Shown here: in pieces, positions 27,027-36,152 of the stretch
Numbering within the stretch: the first letter of the stretch is position 1
Layout of the letters: each line of letters begins with the position of its first letter
Source: Lachnospiraceae bacterium
GTDB lineage: Bacteria; Bacillota; Clostridia; Lachnospirales; Lachnospiraceae
Direction: 5' to 3'
Assembly (NCBI GenBank): GCA_024693925.1
Contig: JAILKH010000045.1
Span: 1 to 51,555, forward strand
DNA length: 51,555 bases
Translations under genes and position numbers: made by a program
The notes under the pieces: generated by a model
Databases searched by the model: none
The model's input: the letters and a program-made list of their open reading frames with translations, nothing else
What the model was told of the DNA's origin: nothing

Positions 27027-27287
27027 ATGACCGAGAAAGAAAGAAATTTTATAAACAGAATAAATAAATATGCAGAAGATGTTCTTAAAGATATTGACCC
27101 CCAGAAAACCCATGTATCCGAGCAGCTCGAAAAGCTTCGTCCCATAATGCAGGAAATATCCGACGAAACCGGCATGCCAATTGAAGATATATTTATAAAA
27201 TATATGGATCTTGCGTCGGAACAGGGAGTTGAAGCCGAGCAAAAATACCGGGAGGATCTGGGACCCGATTTTGATTTTAAAATTTAA
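27027..27287 (+). CDS. Small acidic helical protein, not recognised
   Basis: This 86-aa gene is one of only three on the plus strand. It has a consensus extended -10 promoter, AAAGGG 8 nt before the ATG, and a terminator just after the stop, so it is well supported as a real monocistronic gene. The protein is highly charged and predicted mostly helical (MTEKERNFINRIN, EQLEKLRPIMQEI, AEQKYREDL), with no signal peptide, membrane segment or Cys. I recognise no family. It is divergent from the DUF1015 gene and convergent with serA; co-regulation with serine genes is only a guess. Confidence 0.75.
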   Translation: MTEKERNFINRINKYAEDVLKDIDPQKTHVSEQLEKLRPIMQEISDETGMPIEDIFIKYMDLASEQGVEAEQKYREDLGPDFDFKI

Positions 27288-27293
27288 TTAAAA

Positions 27294-27322
27294 AAATCCC
27301 CGTATTGCATATACGGGGATTT
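27294..27322 (-). terminator. Strong intrinsic terminator of serA, partly bidirectional
   Basis: A perfect 12-bp stem (AAATCCCCGTAT / ATACGGGGATTT) with a 5-nt loop lies between the converging small gene and serA. On the minus strand it is followed by a run of seven T residues, making it a strong serA terminator. On the plus strand the tail (TTTCCATATAATTTC) is weaker, but it may also end the small gene. Confidence 0.88.
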
Positions 27323-27338
27323 CCATATAATTTCTTAA

Positions 27339-28502
27339 TTATTTTACAACTCTGACTCTGATAACACCGTCCACGGCCTCAAGCTTTTTCACGATCTCAT
27401 CTGTCGCTTTGGCATCAAGATCCATTAAGGTATAAGCATATTCTCCCTTACTCTTATTAGTCATATCGGAAATATTAATACCTGTTTCGCCAAACATTCC
27501 GGTAAATCTGGAGATCATATTTGCAACATTCTTGTGCATGATGGCAATACGACTCTCATTGGTACATACACCCATATCACAATTCGGATAATTAACCGAA
27601 TTTACTATATTACCATTTTCAAGATAGTCCATAAGTTCCTTAACCGCCATCTTTGCACAATTATCTTCGGATTCCTCCGTAGAAGCTCCAAGATGGGGAA
27701 TAACTATACAACCCTCCTGACCTGCTGTTGTGGGATTCGGAAAATCAGAAACATATTTACGAACCTTGCCGGCTTTTATTGCTTCAATAACGGCACTTTC
27801 TTCCACCAGAAGATCACGGGCAAAATTAAGTATGATAACACCATCCTTCATCTTTGAAACAGCCTCTTTATTTATGGTGTTTTTTGTACTGTCCATAAGA
27901 GGAACATGAATTGTAATAATATCACACTGCTCATAGATTTCATTAACATCAATTACATGCTTGATATCTCTCGAAAGATTCCAGGCTGCATCTACGGAAA
28001 TATAAGGATCATATCCAAGGACTTCCATACCCAGATGTTTCGCAACATTTGCAACCCTGACACCTATTGCTCCGAGACCGATAATACCAAGCTTCTTATC
28101 CTGAATCTCGGTGCCGGCAAATTTCTTCTTCTCTTTTTCAGCCATCTTGGCAATATCCGCTTCCGAAGCACTGTCCTTAACCCAATTAATACCGCCTACG
28201 ATATCACGTGATGCAAGAAGCATACCTGCTATAACAAGTTCCTTAACACCGTTTGCATTTGCACCGGGGGTATTAAATACAACAATACCTTTTTTGGCAC
28301 AATCCTCAAGAGGTATATTATTAACCCCTGCGCCTGCTCTTGCAACCGCAAGAAGTCCCTCCGGAAGATCCATGTCATGCATGGATGCACTTCTTACCAA
28401 TACTCCCTGCGCTTCCTTAATATCATCACATTTTTCAAAATTATTACTGAATTTATCCAGTCCCACTTTTGCAATAGGATTTAAACAATTATATTTAAAC
28501 AT
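27339..28502 (-). CDS. serA: D-3-phosphoglycerate dehydrogenase
   Basis: SerA oxidises 3-phosphoglycerate to 3-phosphohydroxypyruvate with NAD+, the first step of serine synthesis. The 387-aa product has the catalytic domain (RAGAGVNNIP), the NAD-binding motif GLGAIG at residues 142-147, the Arg/Glu/His active-site stretches (ARDLLVEE, VIPHLGAST) and a C-terminal ACT domain at about 319-387 that could give serine feedback control. It is the short type, without the intervening domain of 520-aa SerA proteins. Its ATG overlaps the serC stop as TAATG, so the two are translationally coupled. No serB phosphatase gene is seen nearby. Confidence 0.97.
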   Translation of the reverse strand: MFKYNCLNPIAKVGLDKFSNNFEKCDDIKEAQGVLVRSASMHDMDLPEGLLAVARAGAGVNNIPLEDCAKKGIVVFNTPGANANGVKELVIAGMLLASRDIVGGINWVKDSASEADIAKMAEKEKKKFAGTEIQDKKLGIIGLGAIGVRVANVAKHLGMEVLGYDPYISVDAAWNLSRDIKHVIDVNEIYEQCDIITIHVPLMDSTKNTINKEAVSKMKDGVIILNFARDLLVEESAVIEAIKAGKVRKYVSDFPNPTTAGQEGCIVIPHLGASTEESEDNCAKMAVKELMDYLENGNIVNSVNYPNCDMGVCTNESRIAIMHKNVANMISRFTGMFGETGINISDMTNKSKGEYAYTLMDLDAKATDEIVKKLEAVDGVIRVRVVK

Positions 28503-29596
28503 TATGCATTCTCCTTTAAATTCTTACTTTCGAATTCCTTCATGAATTTAACCAATGCTTCAACACCCTCGATCGGCATAGCATTATAGATAGATGCTCT
28601 CATGCCGCCCACCGTACGGTGTCCCTTAAGATTCTCAAATCCGGCTTCTTTTGCTTCCTTGACAAACTTAGCATCCAGTTCTTCATTTCCCGTAACAAAC
28701 GGAACATTCATAAGAGAACGGCTTTCCTTCTCAACCGTACCTTTAAAAAGCTTACTTTCATCAAGATAATCATATAATATTGCCGCCTTCTTCTCGTTAA
28801 GCTTCTTCATCGCCTCTAAGCCGCCCATTTTCTTAAGCCACTTAAATACCTTGCCGCATATATATATGGTATAGCAGGGAGGTGTATTATAAAGTGAATC
28901 CGCATCTGCCTGAACCTTCCATTTAAGCATGGTAGGGGTTCCCGGAAGAACCTCATCGGTAATAAGATCTTCTCTTATAATAGCTATTACACAACCTGCA
29001 GGTCCAACATTCTTCTGAACACCACCGTAAATAACCGCATATTTGGATACATCCACTGGCTCCGAAAGGAAGCATGAAGAAACATCCGCAACAAGATCCT
29101 TCCCCTTTGTATTCGGCAATTCCTTGTACTTGGTTCCGTAAATCGTATTATTTTCACAAATATATACATAATCCATATCATCCGTAATGGCAAGATCGGA
29201 GCAATCAGGAATATATGAAAATGTCTTATCGGCGGAAGAAGCAAGTTCAACGGCCTCTCCGAAAATCTTAGCCTCCTGATAAGCTTTCTTTGCCCACTGA
29301 CCCGTAACGATATAACCTGCCTTCTTATTCTTCATCATGTTCATTGGAACCTCGGCGAAGAACTGGCTTGCACCACCCTGAAGGAATAAAACCTTATAAT
29401 TATCCGGAATATTCATAAGTTCCCTAAGATCAGCCTCAGCCTCCTTGATGATGTTATCATATACCTTGGAACGATGGCTCATCTCCATAACCGACATACC
29501 ACTACCCTTATAATCCATCATCTCATCTGCAGCTTCTTTAAGTACTTCCTCAGGTAAAACTGCGGGACCTGCCGAAAAGTTATATACTCTTTTCAC
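28502..29596 (-). CDS. serC: Phosphoserine aminotransferase
   Basis: SerC transfers an amino group from glutamate to 3-phosphohydroxypyruvate, giving phosphoserine, and depends on PLP. The 364-aa product begins VYNFSAGPAVLP and has the phosphate-binding QGGASQFF and the PLP Lys195 in GGVQKNVGPAG; HRTVGGMRAS near the C-terminus binds substrate. The start codon is GTG, supported by AGGAGGAG 5-8 nt upstream, with no alternative ATG. It lies 43 nt after the L,D-transpeptidase gene with no terminator, so it is probably part of the yajC-leuB-ilvDB-ldt-serCA run. Confidence 0.97.
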   Translation of the reverse strand: MKRVYNFSAGPAVLPEEVLKEAADEMMDYKGSGMSVMEMSHRSKVYDNIIKEAEADLRELMNIPDNYKVLFLQGGASQFFAEVPMNMMKNKKAGYIVTGQWAKKAYQEAKIFGEAVELASSADKTFSYIPDCSDLAITDDMDYVYICENNTIYGTKYKELPNTKGKDLVADVSSCFLSEPVDVSKYAVIYGGVQKNVGPAGCVIAIIREDLITDEVLPGTPTMLKWKVQADADSLYNTPPCYTIYICGKVFKWLKKMGGLEAMKKLNEKKAAILYDYLDESKLFKGTVEKESRSLMNVPFVTGNEELDAKFVKEAKEAGFENLKGHRTVGGMRASIYNAMPIEGVEALVKFMKEFESKNLKENA

Positions 29597-29639
29597 TTCT
29601 TCTCCTCCTTTATATTAAGACATTTAATATTCTTTAATT

Positions 29640-31061
29640 TCAATAATACATCACACATGGAGTTCCGATCTCAACCACCTCATACAGTTTAGCCGCGAAA
29701 TCCTTCGGAACATTTACACAGCCGTGGGAACCGGAAGTTTTATAAATATTTCCTCCGAACTTGGATCTCCAGGTTGCATCATGTATACCTATCCGACCGC
29801 TGACAGCCATCCAGTAATTCACGAAGGTGGCATAACCCTCTCCTCTCAATGTCCGGTTCTTCTGTTTGAAATATAAATAACAAAGCTTTGCGGGTGTTCC
29901 GTTACCTTTGGCAAGGTTACCGGTAACTACATCCGAAGTCAAAGTAAGTTCACCTTTATCAAAATAATATATCTTTTGTTCACTCATATCTACTTCTATA
30001 TAGGTATCTCCGACTCTGGCATTTCCCCTTCCGTTTCCTTCGGAAGAATAAAGAGGTCTTCTGGTAAGAACACTGCCTTTAAGCAGCTCTTCTTTTATGG
30101 AAGCAGCCTCTGCTTCTTTATCTACCACATAAGCCGGAAGCGCATTTTTTAAGGTTACGATACCCCCCGAATGTTTTTCCCAATCAATATATCCATCGGA
30201 AGTATTATAAACATCCGACAAGAATTCAGTATAACCCTGTATTTTATTTTCGTCAAATACAAGGTTTGATTTATCATCCAGTACAGGTGCCCCTGTATCA
30301 TCCTTTAATAACCATCCCTGAGCCAGATTACCGTTAAGCGTATATTTGATCCCATCATCAAAAAATGTGATCTTGGCTTCCTTAACCAGATTGATCTTAT
30401 CATTTAACCGAACCGCATCCATATATTTTTCCGGAATATCATGCGGTATATAACATTCCGTTATATCAAGTTCCAACACACCCTTATCAATGTTTTCAAG
30501 GGCCTTTACGGCAATATCAAAAAGCTTATTTTCATCAGCCTTATCAACTATCTCATCATAAAGATAATAGCCGTTTTCATCACATCTGAGCTCAACTACC
30601 GGATTTTTTTTATCTCCTTTATCCGAGACACAACCCAACTCTTTTATCGCCTTCTTAAGTTTATCCTCATTATAAGATATCTCCGGAACAAGATTATGAT
30701 CCACCGGATAAAACAGATATACAGGCCACCCAAACGGAGTCTGAGCTTCCTTTATTTTCCATAATCCCATGGTCATATCGGCTTTAAGATCTATATCCTC
30801 TCCCTTTATGGCTTCACTATAGCCTTCGGCTCCCTCAAATAACAAAGTAATGTTTGAATAGTCTACACCGGGGATATGATTTGAAACCAGAAAATCATTG
30901 GCCTCGTTAATGTTCATGGAATGAATATCCTTATGATTAACATATGTGCCGTAAGAAAATCTTTTTGAAAAATATACCGACATATACATATATATCATCA
31001 AAGCCAGAGCCAATAAAGTTCCAATTATTATACCACTTATTTTTACCGCTTTTTGAAGCAT
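29640..31061 (-). CDS. Membrane-anchored L,D-transpeptidase (YkuD domain)
   Basis: This 473-aa envelope enzyme is predicted to make 3-3 peptidoglycan cross-links or to attach proteins to the wall. Residues about 8-29 form a membrane anchor. The middle about 290 residues contain the PG_binding_4-type region common in clostridial homologues. The C-terminal YkuD domain carries His427 and Cys448 in SGSHGCVNVP, the intact catalytic motif. AGGA lies 7 nt before the ATG. Its position between ilvB and serC is odd for a wall enzyme; the tight 16-nt gap to ilvB suggests cotranscription. Confidence 0.93.
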   Translation of the reverse strand: MLQKAVKISGIIIGTLLALALMIYMYMSVYFSKRFSYGTYVNHKDIHSMNINEANDFLVSNHIPGVDYSNITLLFEGAEGYSEAIKGEDIDLKADMTMGLWKIKEAQTPFGWPVYLFYPVDHNLVPEISYNEDKLKKAIKELGCVSDKGDKKNPVVELRCDENGYYLYDEIVDKADENKLFDIAVKALENIDKGVLELDITECYIPHDIPEKYMDAVRLNDKINLVKEAKITFFDDGIKYTLNGNLAQGWLLKDDTGAPVLDDKSNLVFDENKIQGYTEFLSDVYNTSDGYIDWEKHSGGIVTLKNALPAYVVDKEAEAASIKEELLKGSVLTRRPLYSSEGNGRGNARVGDTYIEVDMSEQKIYYFDKGELTLTSDVVTGNLAKGNGTPAKLCYLYFKQKNRTLRGEGYATFVNYWMAVSGRIGIHDATWRSKFGGNIYKTSGSHGCVNVPKDFAAKLYEVVEIGTPCVMYY

Positions 31062-31077
31062 ATATAAATCCTATTCG

Positions 31078-32757
31078 TTATTTGCTGTTTTTAAGATCCG
31101 TTTCATCAAAAACTTCTTCTATAGGTGCCCCGGCGGGAACCATGGGGAATACCTTGTCATCCTGGTCGATAACACACTCCACCAATACCGGTTTCTTAAG
31201 CTCCAGTGCCTTCTTTACTGCTGCACAAACCTCATCCTTTCGTGTGATCTTTATTGCTTCACATCCAAGGCCCTTGGCAACCATCTGATAATCCACCTTA
31301 TCGGTCAGCACAGTATTTGAATATCTTCCACCATAGAATAAGGTCTGCCACTGACGCACCATACCAAGTACTTCGTTGTTTATAAGAACCTGTATTATGG
31401 GAATATCATATCTGCTGGCAGTTGCAAGTTCATTCATATTCATCCTGAAGCATCCGTCCCCGGCAACATTTATAACCACTTTGTCGGGTCTTCCTACCTT
31501 TGCGCCTATACAAGCTCCCAGACCATATCCCATAGTACCGAGTCCGCCCGAAGAAATAAAGGTTCTGGGATCCTTATATTTATAATACTGTGCAGCCCAC
31601 ATCTGATGCTGTCCCACATCCGTTGTTATGATAGCTTCACCCTTGGTCTGCCGATAGAATTCCTCGATGACATAAGGGCAGGTAAGCCTGTCGCTATCAT
31701 AGGAAAGAGGATATTTCTCCTTGAGCCCGTTTATATTAGCAAGCCACTCCGTATGTTTCTTCTGGCCGATCCTGGAATTAAGGATTGTAAGTATCTCCTT
31801 AACATCTCCGACTATACTTGCATCGGTCTTTATATTTTTATCGATCTCCGCAGGATCGATATCTATATGAAGGATCTTTGCCTTTGCGGCAAATCTGCTT
31901 GCCTTACCTATAACTCTGTCCGAGAACCGGGCCCCGACAGCAATAAGAAGATCACATTGGCTGACTCCCAGATTTGCGGTTTTGGTACCATGCATTCCTA
32001 TCATACCCGTATAAAGCTCATCCGTACCGTCAAAACCGCCTTTCCCCATAAGAGAATCACATACCGGTGCTTCTATTCTGTGAGCAAAATCAAGCAATTC
32101 GGAACTTGCCCCCGAAATAATAGTACCGCCTCCGGTATAAATATACGGTCTTTCTGATTTTTCAATAAGCTTTATTGCCCTCTCAATATCCTTCTCGGTA
32201 TATCTTACGGGCATATCCAGTAAATACGGTTCTTTCTTCCTGTATTCCGCTTTGTTAGCTGTAACATCTTTGGTTATATCAACCAGAACCGGACCCGGCC
32301 TTCCGCTTTTTGCAATTGCAAAGGCTTTACGTATTGTATCTGCAAGCTTATTAACGTCTTTAACTATAAAACCATGTTTGGTTATTGGCATAGATACACC
32401 GGCAATATCAACCTCCTGAAAGCTGTCCTTTCCAAGTGCCGGCAAATTTACATTACAGGTAATTGCAACCATCGGAATACTATCCATAAATGCGGTAGCA
32501 ATACCCGTTACCAGATTTGTTGCACCCGGGCCCGATGTAGCCATACATACTCCGACTTTACCCGTTGCTCTGGCATAACCGTCAGCCGCATGGGCAGCTC
32601 CCTGTTCATGCGACGTAAGATAATGCTTAAATGTATCCTTGTATTCATATAAAGCATCATATATATTTAGGATTGTTCCACCCGGATAACCGAATATCGT
32701 ATCGACACCCTGCTCCTTAAGACATTCCATTACTATCTGAGCACCTGTTAACTGCAT
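31078..32757 (-). CDS. ilvB: Acetolactate synthase, large (catalytic) subunit
   Basis: IlvB condenses two pyruvates, or pyruvate and 2-oxobutyrate, in the first common step of branched-chain amino acid synthesis, using TPP and FAD. The 559-aa product has the TPP Glu in SHEQGAAHAADGYAR, the FAD region (MIGMHGTKTAN) and the Mg/TPP motif GDGCFRMNMNEL...NNEVLG. It is biosynthetic in type, not the catabolic AlsS. GGGAG lies 7 nt before the ATG. No ilvN regulatory subunit follows; the next gene is the L,D-transpeptidase, so ilvN must lie elsewhere or be dispensable. Confidence 0.96.
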   Translation of the reverse strand: MQLTGAQIVMECLKEQGVDTIFGYPGGTILNIYDALYEYKDTFKHYLTSHEQGAAHAADGYARATGKVGVCMATSGPGATNLVTGIATAFMDSIPMVAITCNVNLPALGKDSFQEVDIAGVSMPITKHGFIVKDVNKLADTIRKAFAIAKSGRPGPVLVDITKDVTANKAEYRKKEPYLLDMPVRYTEKDIERAIKLIEKSERPYIYTGGGTIISGASSELLDFAHRIEAPVCDSLMGKGGFDGTDELYTGMIGMHGTKTANLGVSQCDLLIAVGARFSDRVIGKASRFAAKAKILHIDIDPAEIDKNIKTDASIVGDVKEILTILNSRIGQKKHTEWLANINGLKEKYPLSYDSDRLTCPYVIEEFYRQTKGEAIITTDVGQHQMWAAQYYKYKDPRTFISSGGLGTMGYGLGACIGAKVGRPDKVVINVAGDGCFRMNMNELATASRYDIPIIQVLINNEVLGMVRQWQTLFYGGRYSNTVLTDKVDYQMVAKGLGCEAIKITRKDEVCAAVKKALELKKPVLVECVIDQDDKVFPMVPAGAPIEEVFDETDLKNSK

Positions 32758-32780
32758 TTTTATTCTCCCGCTTTCTGAAT

Positions 32781-34454
32781 TTAATTATTTTTCGGTATCT
32801 CCAGAATGGCACCTCTGTTACCGCTTGTTACCATAGCTGCATATCTTGCAAGATACCCGGTTGTAACCTTGGGTTCTCTGGGTTTCCACTCTGCTCTTCT
32901 TTTCGCAAGTTCCTCATCCGACACTTTCAGATTAATAGAATAATTATTAATATCTATTTCTATTATATCTCCTTCTCTAACCAGGGCTATCGGACCACCA
33001 ACCGCTGCTTCCGGAGAAACATGACCTATAGATGCACCTCTGGAGGCTCCCGAAAAACGTCCGTCGGTTATAAGTGCTACCGTGGAACCAAGTCCCATTC
33101 CGGCAATGGCCGATGTGGGATTAAGCATTTCTCGCATACCCGGACCACCCTTGGGGCCTTCATATCTTATAACAACAACATCTCCCTCAAGTATCTTGCC
33201 GCCCTTGATTGCATCAATAGCATCCTCCTCACACTCAAACACTCTGGCAGGTCCTTCATGTTTTAACATTTCCGGCACCACTGCAGAACGTTTGACCACA
33301 GAACCGTCGGGAGCAAGATTACCCTTAAGAACTGCCAAACCTCCGGTCTTAGAGTATGCATTATCAACAGTTCTTATAACCTCGGGATCCTTATTCCTTG
33401 AATACTTTACAGCTTCTCCTATGGTCTTACCGGTTACGGTCATACAATCTTCATTTATAAGTCCTATATCGCATAATTCCTTTATAACGGCATATACACC
33501 TCCGGCCTCATTAAGATCTTCCATATAGGTAGGACCTGCCGGAGCAAGATGACAGAGATTAGGCGTCTTCTCACTTATGGGATTAGCAAAGGAAATATCA
33601 AAATCAAAACCTATCTCATGTGCGATAGCCGGAAGATGAAGCATTGAATTTGTAGAACACCCCAGCGCCATATCAACGGTAAGTGCATTTAATATCGAAT
33701 CCTTAGTGATTATATCCCTGGGACGGATATTTTTATTTAGCATATCCATGACCGCATATCCCGCACGCTTTGCAAGCTTTATTCTTTCAGAATAAACAGC
33801 CGGGATCGTACCGTTACCGGGAAGCCCCATACCAAGAACTTCTGTTAAACAATTCATGGAATTGGCTGTATACATACCGGAGCAGGAACCGCAGGTAGGA
33901 CATACCTTTTCTTCATATTCGGTAACATCCTCCTGTGTTATCTTACCGGCAGCATATTCACCCACCGCTTCAAACATGGAGGAAAGACTTCTCTTCCTTC
34001 CTTTAACGTGTCCGGCAAGCATAGGACCGCCGGATACAAATACCGTGGGTACATTAACCCTTGCCGCAGCCATCAGAAGCCCCGGCACATTCTTATCACA
34101 GTTAGGGATCATTACCAGTGCATCGAACTGATGCGCTATGGCCATAGCTTCCGTTGAATCGGCAATAAGATCTCTTGTCACCAGGGAATACTTCATACCT
34201 ATATGTCCCATAGCTATACCATCACATACAGCTATAGCCGGAAACATCACAGGTGTCCCGCCCGCCTCGGCAACCCCGAGTTTAACCGCCTCGGCAATTT
34301 TATCAAGATTCATATGTCCCGGAACAATCTCATTATAAGAACATACAATACCTACCATAGGTTTTTTGATCTCTTCGGGGGTATACCCCAACGCATTGAG
34401 CAACGACCTTGCCGGTGCCTGCTGCATACCGCATTTCATATTATCACTTTGCAT
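32781..34454 (-). CDS. ilvD: Dihydroxy-acid dehydratase
   Basis: IlvD dehydrates 2,3-dihydroxy-isovalerate and 2,3-dihydroxy-3-methylvalerate to the 2-oxo acids, using an Fe-S cluster. The 557-aa product has cluster Cys residues in PNCDKNVPG and [16 protein letters not shown] and the C-terminal [20 protein letters not shown]. Length is standard. The start ATG 34454 has AGGAG rather far upstream (13 nt), which may lower its translation. It lies between leuB (63 nt upstream) and ilvB (23 nt downstream). Confidence 0.98.
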   Translation of the reverse strand: MQSDNMKCGMQQAPARSLLNALGYTPEEIKKPMVGIVCSYNEIVPGHMNLDKIAEAVKLGVAEAGGTPVMFPAIAVCDGIAMGHIGMKYSLVTRDLIADSTEAMAIAHQFDALVMIPNCDKNVPGLLMAAARVNVPTVFVSGGPMLAGHVKGRKRSLSSMFEAVGEYAAGKITQEDVTEYEEKVCPTCGSCSGMYTANSMNCLTEVLGMGLPGNGTIPAVYSERIKLAKRAGYAVMDMLNKNIRPRDIITKDSILNALTVDMALGCSTNSMLHLPAIAHEIGFDFDISFANPISEKTPNLCHLAPAGPTYMEDLNEAGGVYAVIKELCDIGLINEDCMTVTGKTIGEAVKYSRNKDPEVIRTVDNAYSKTGGLAVLKGNLAPDGSVVKRSAVVPEMLKHEGPARVFECEEDAIDAIKGGKILEGDVVVIRYEGPKGGPGMREMLNPTSAIAGMGLGSTVALITDGRFSGASRGASIGHVSPEAAVGGPIALVREGDIIEIDINNYSINLKVSDEELAKRRAEWKPREPKVTTGYLARYAAMVTSGNRGAILEIPKNN

Positions 34455-34517
34455 AATACCGACTCAACTCCTTTCATCTTTAAAGCCATGTATAATTTAT
34501 GTATATGATCATTTTAT

Positions 34518-35600
34518 TCAGATTCTTGCTGCAATAAGATCACCCATCTCATCACATTTAACAGTCTCTTCACCCTCTTTTGCAAGATCGATGGTCCTGT
34601 AACCCTCCTTTAGGACCTGTTTAACCGCATTTTCAATAGCATCCGCTTCCTTATCAAGATCAAAGGAATAACGAAGCATCATTGCAGCACTTAATATGGT
34701 GGCTATGGGATTGGCAATATTTTTCCCGGCAATATCGGGTGCCGATCCGCCTGATGGCTCATACAAACCGAATCTGGTTTCATTTAATGATGCCGAAGGA
34801 AGCATTCCTATGGATCCTGTTATCATAGATGCCTCATCCGATAAAATATCCCCAAACATATTCTCGGTAAGAACCACATCAAACTGAGCAGGATCCTTAA
34901 CAAGTTGCATTGCACAATTATCTACAAGCATCACACCATATTCAACCTGCGGGTAATCCTTTGAGACTTCTTCTGTTATCTTTCTCCAAAGTCTTGATGA
35001 ATCGAGAACATTGGCTTTATCAACAAGCGTAACCTTCTTACGACGCTTCATGGCTATATCAAAGCCTTTGATCGCAATACGCCTTATCTCTTTTTCATTA
35101 TATGAAAGAGTATCCACCGCTGTCATAACACCCTCTATCTCTTTGGTATACCGTTCTCCGAAATAGAGTCCCCCGGTAAGTTCCCGCATCATCATCATAT
35201 CAAAACCCTTTTGCGCAACCGCTTCCTTAAGGGGGCATGCATCCTTTAACTCGGGATACAGATATGCGGGTCTTAAATTGGCAAACAGGTTAAGAGCCTT
35301 CCTTATCCCCAGCAATCCTGCCTCCGGACGTTTGGAGGGCTCCAGCTTATACCAGGGGGATGTAGCGGTATTACCGCCTATAGAACCCATAAGCACCGCA
35401 TCGGAGTTACCGGCTTCCGTTATAGTTTCATCGGTAAGAGGTATTCCATATGCATCTATGGAACATCCTCCCATCAACAGCTCTTTAAATTCAAATTCAT
35501 GGCCATATTTTTCGGCCACTCTGTTTAGTACCTTCTGAGCCTGAGTAACTATTTCCGGGCCGATTCCGTCACCTTTAATACTTGCAATACGATATTTCAT
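34518..35600 (-). CDS. leuB: 3-isopropylmalate dehydrogenase
   Basis: LeuB oxidatively decarboxylates 3-isopropylmalate in leucine synthesis. The 360-aa product shows the isocitrate/isopropylmalate dehydrogenase signatures: IKGDGIGPEI, the substrate Arg/Tyr region (RELTGGLYFGER) and NMFGDILSDEASMI with GSAPDIAGKNIANP for NAD binding. It belongs to the about 360-aa bacterial LeuB group. GAGG lies 6 nt before the ATG. leuA, leuC and leuD are not in this window. A hairpin and a possible 12-codon leader lie upstream (35655-35703). Confidence 0.96.
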   Translation of the reverse strand: MKYRIASIKGDGIGPEIVTQAQKVLNRVAEKYGHEFEFKELLMGGCSIDAYGIPLTDETITEAGNSDAVLMGSIGGNTATSPWYKLEPSKRPEAGLLGIRKALNLFANLRPAYLYPELKDACPLKEAVAQKGFDMMMMRELTGGLYFGERYTKEIEGVMTAVDTLSYNEKEIRRIAIKGFDIAMKRRKKVTLVDKANVLDSSRLWRKITEEVSKDYPQVEYGVMLVDNCAMQLVKDPAQFDVVLTENMFGDILSDEASMITGSIGMLPSASLNETRFGLYEPSGGSAPDIAGKNIANPIATILSAAMMLRYSFDLDKEADAIENAVKQVLKEGYRTIDLAKEGEETVKCDEMGDLIAARI

Positions 35601-35683
35601 ATGTAACCTCTGTACTTTCCGGCAAACTCTATGTTATTCCTAAACCTGTTTACCTTACAAATATTCAAAATAAACACATACAA

Positions 35684-35703
35684 GGATGCCCATTTGAGCA
35701 CCC
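35684..35703 (-). terminator. Candidate hairpin between yajC and leuB
   Basis: An 8-bp stem (GGGTGCTC / GGGCATCC on the minus strand, two G-U pairs) with a 4-nt AAAT loop is followed by TTGTATGTGTTTATTTT. It could be a weak yajC terminator. The same bases hold the ribosome site and ATG of a 12-codon open frame (35655-35693), so a leader role is possible. Confidence 0.4.
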
Positions 35704-35735
35704 TGCATATTACTTCATTCCGTTATATGATATTT

Positions 35736-36053
35736 CTATTCCGATCCGGTCTTTTCCACTTCCGTAATGGCGCTCTTTTTCATCGGGATCCTGCAATTTT
35801 TGTTGCTTCCGAACTCAACGATAACGGTATCATCATTAATATCAATGATTATTCCGTAAAATCCCGCAGATGTTAGGACAGCATCTCCCACCTGTATATC
35901 CGCGATCATGGAATCATGTCTTGCCTGCTCCTTTTTCTGGGGCCGATAAAACATAAAATACATAAGTACGCCTAACAAAACAATCCATCCAACCATATAA
36001 ATTATTGATTCCGTACCCGACATTGCCTGAGCATTGCTTAATAATAATGTCAT
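35736..36053 (-). CDS. yajC: Preprotein translocase subunit YajC
   Basis: YajC is the small membrane partner of SecDF in the Sec machinery. The 105-aa product has one membrane segment (about residues 17-34) followed by FYRPQKKEQARHDSMIADIQVGD, a near-signature stretch, then a beta-rich soluble domain (SAGFYGIIIDI). ATG 36053 is chosen because GGAGG lies 8 nt upstream; the GTG at 36068 overlaps that site. It follows tgt, the conserved tgt-yajC order, but secDF does not follow here; leuB does. Confidence 0.95.
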   Translation of the reverse strand: MTLLLSNAQAMSGTESIIYMVGWIVLLGVLMYFMFYRPQKKEQARHDSMIADIQVGDAVLTSAGFYGIIIDINDDTVIVEFGSNKNCRIPMKKSAITEVEKTGSE

Positions 36054-36089
36054 ATTTTCTTCCTCCACTCTTCATAATACACTTTTTAA

Positions 36090-36118
36090 ATAATACACAA
36101 CTTTAAAAACTTCATCAA
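36090..36118 (-). promoter_or_regulatory. Candidate sigma-A promoter for yajC
   Basis: On the minus strand TTGATG (36113-36118) and TATTAT (36090-36095) are 17 nt apart, in the 99-nt gap after tgt. A second TATTAT lies about 16 nt further on. The promoter could drive yajC and, by readthrough, the leu/ilv/ser genes. Confidence 0.6.
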
Positions 36119-36152
36119 GTGTTTTTACAAATACTACAAAGAAACATATAAA

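Noticed and set aside
26972-27242. Two minus-strand frames (67 and 88 codons) opposite the 86-aa gene
   Set aside because: They overlap the promoter and coding region of the plus-strand gene, which has far better signals; no ribosome site precedes them.
35736-36068. Longer yajC start at GTG 36068
   Set aside because: The GTG overlaps the GGAGG site that serves ATG 36053, which has normal 8-nt spacing.
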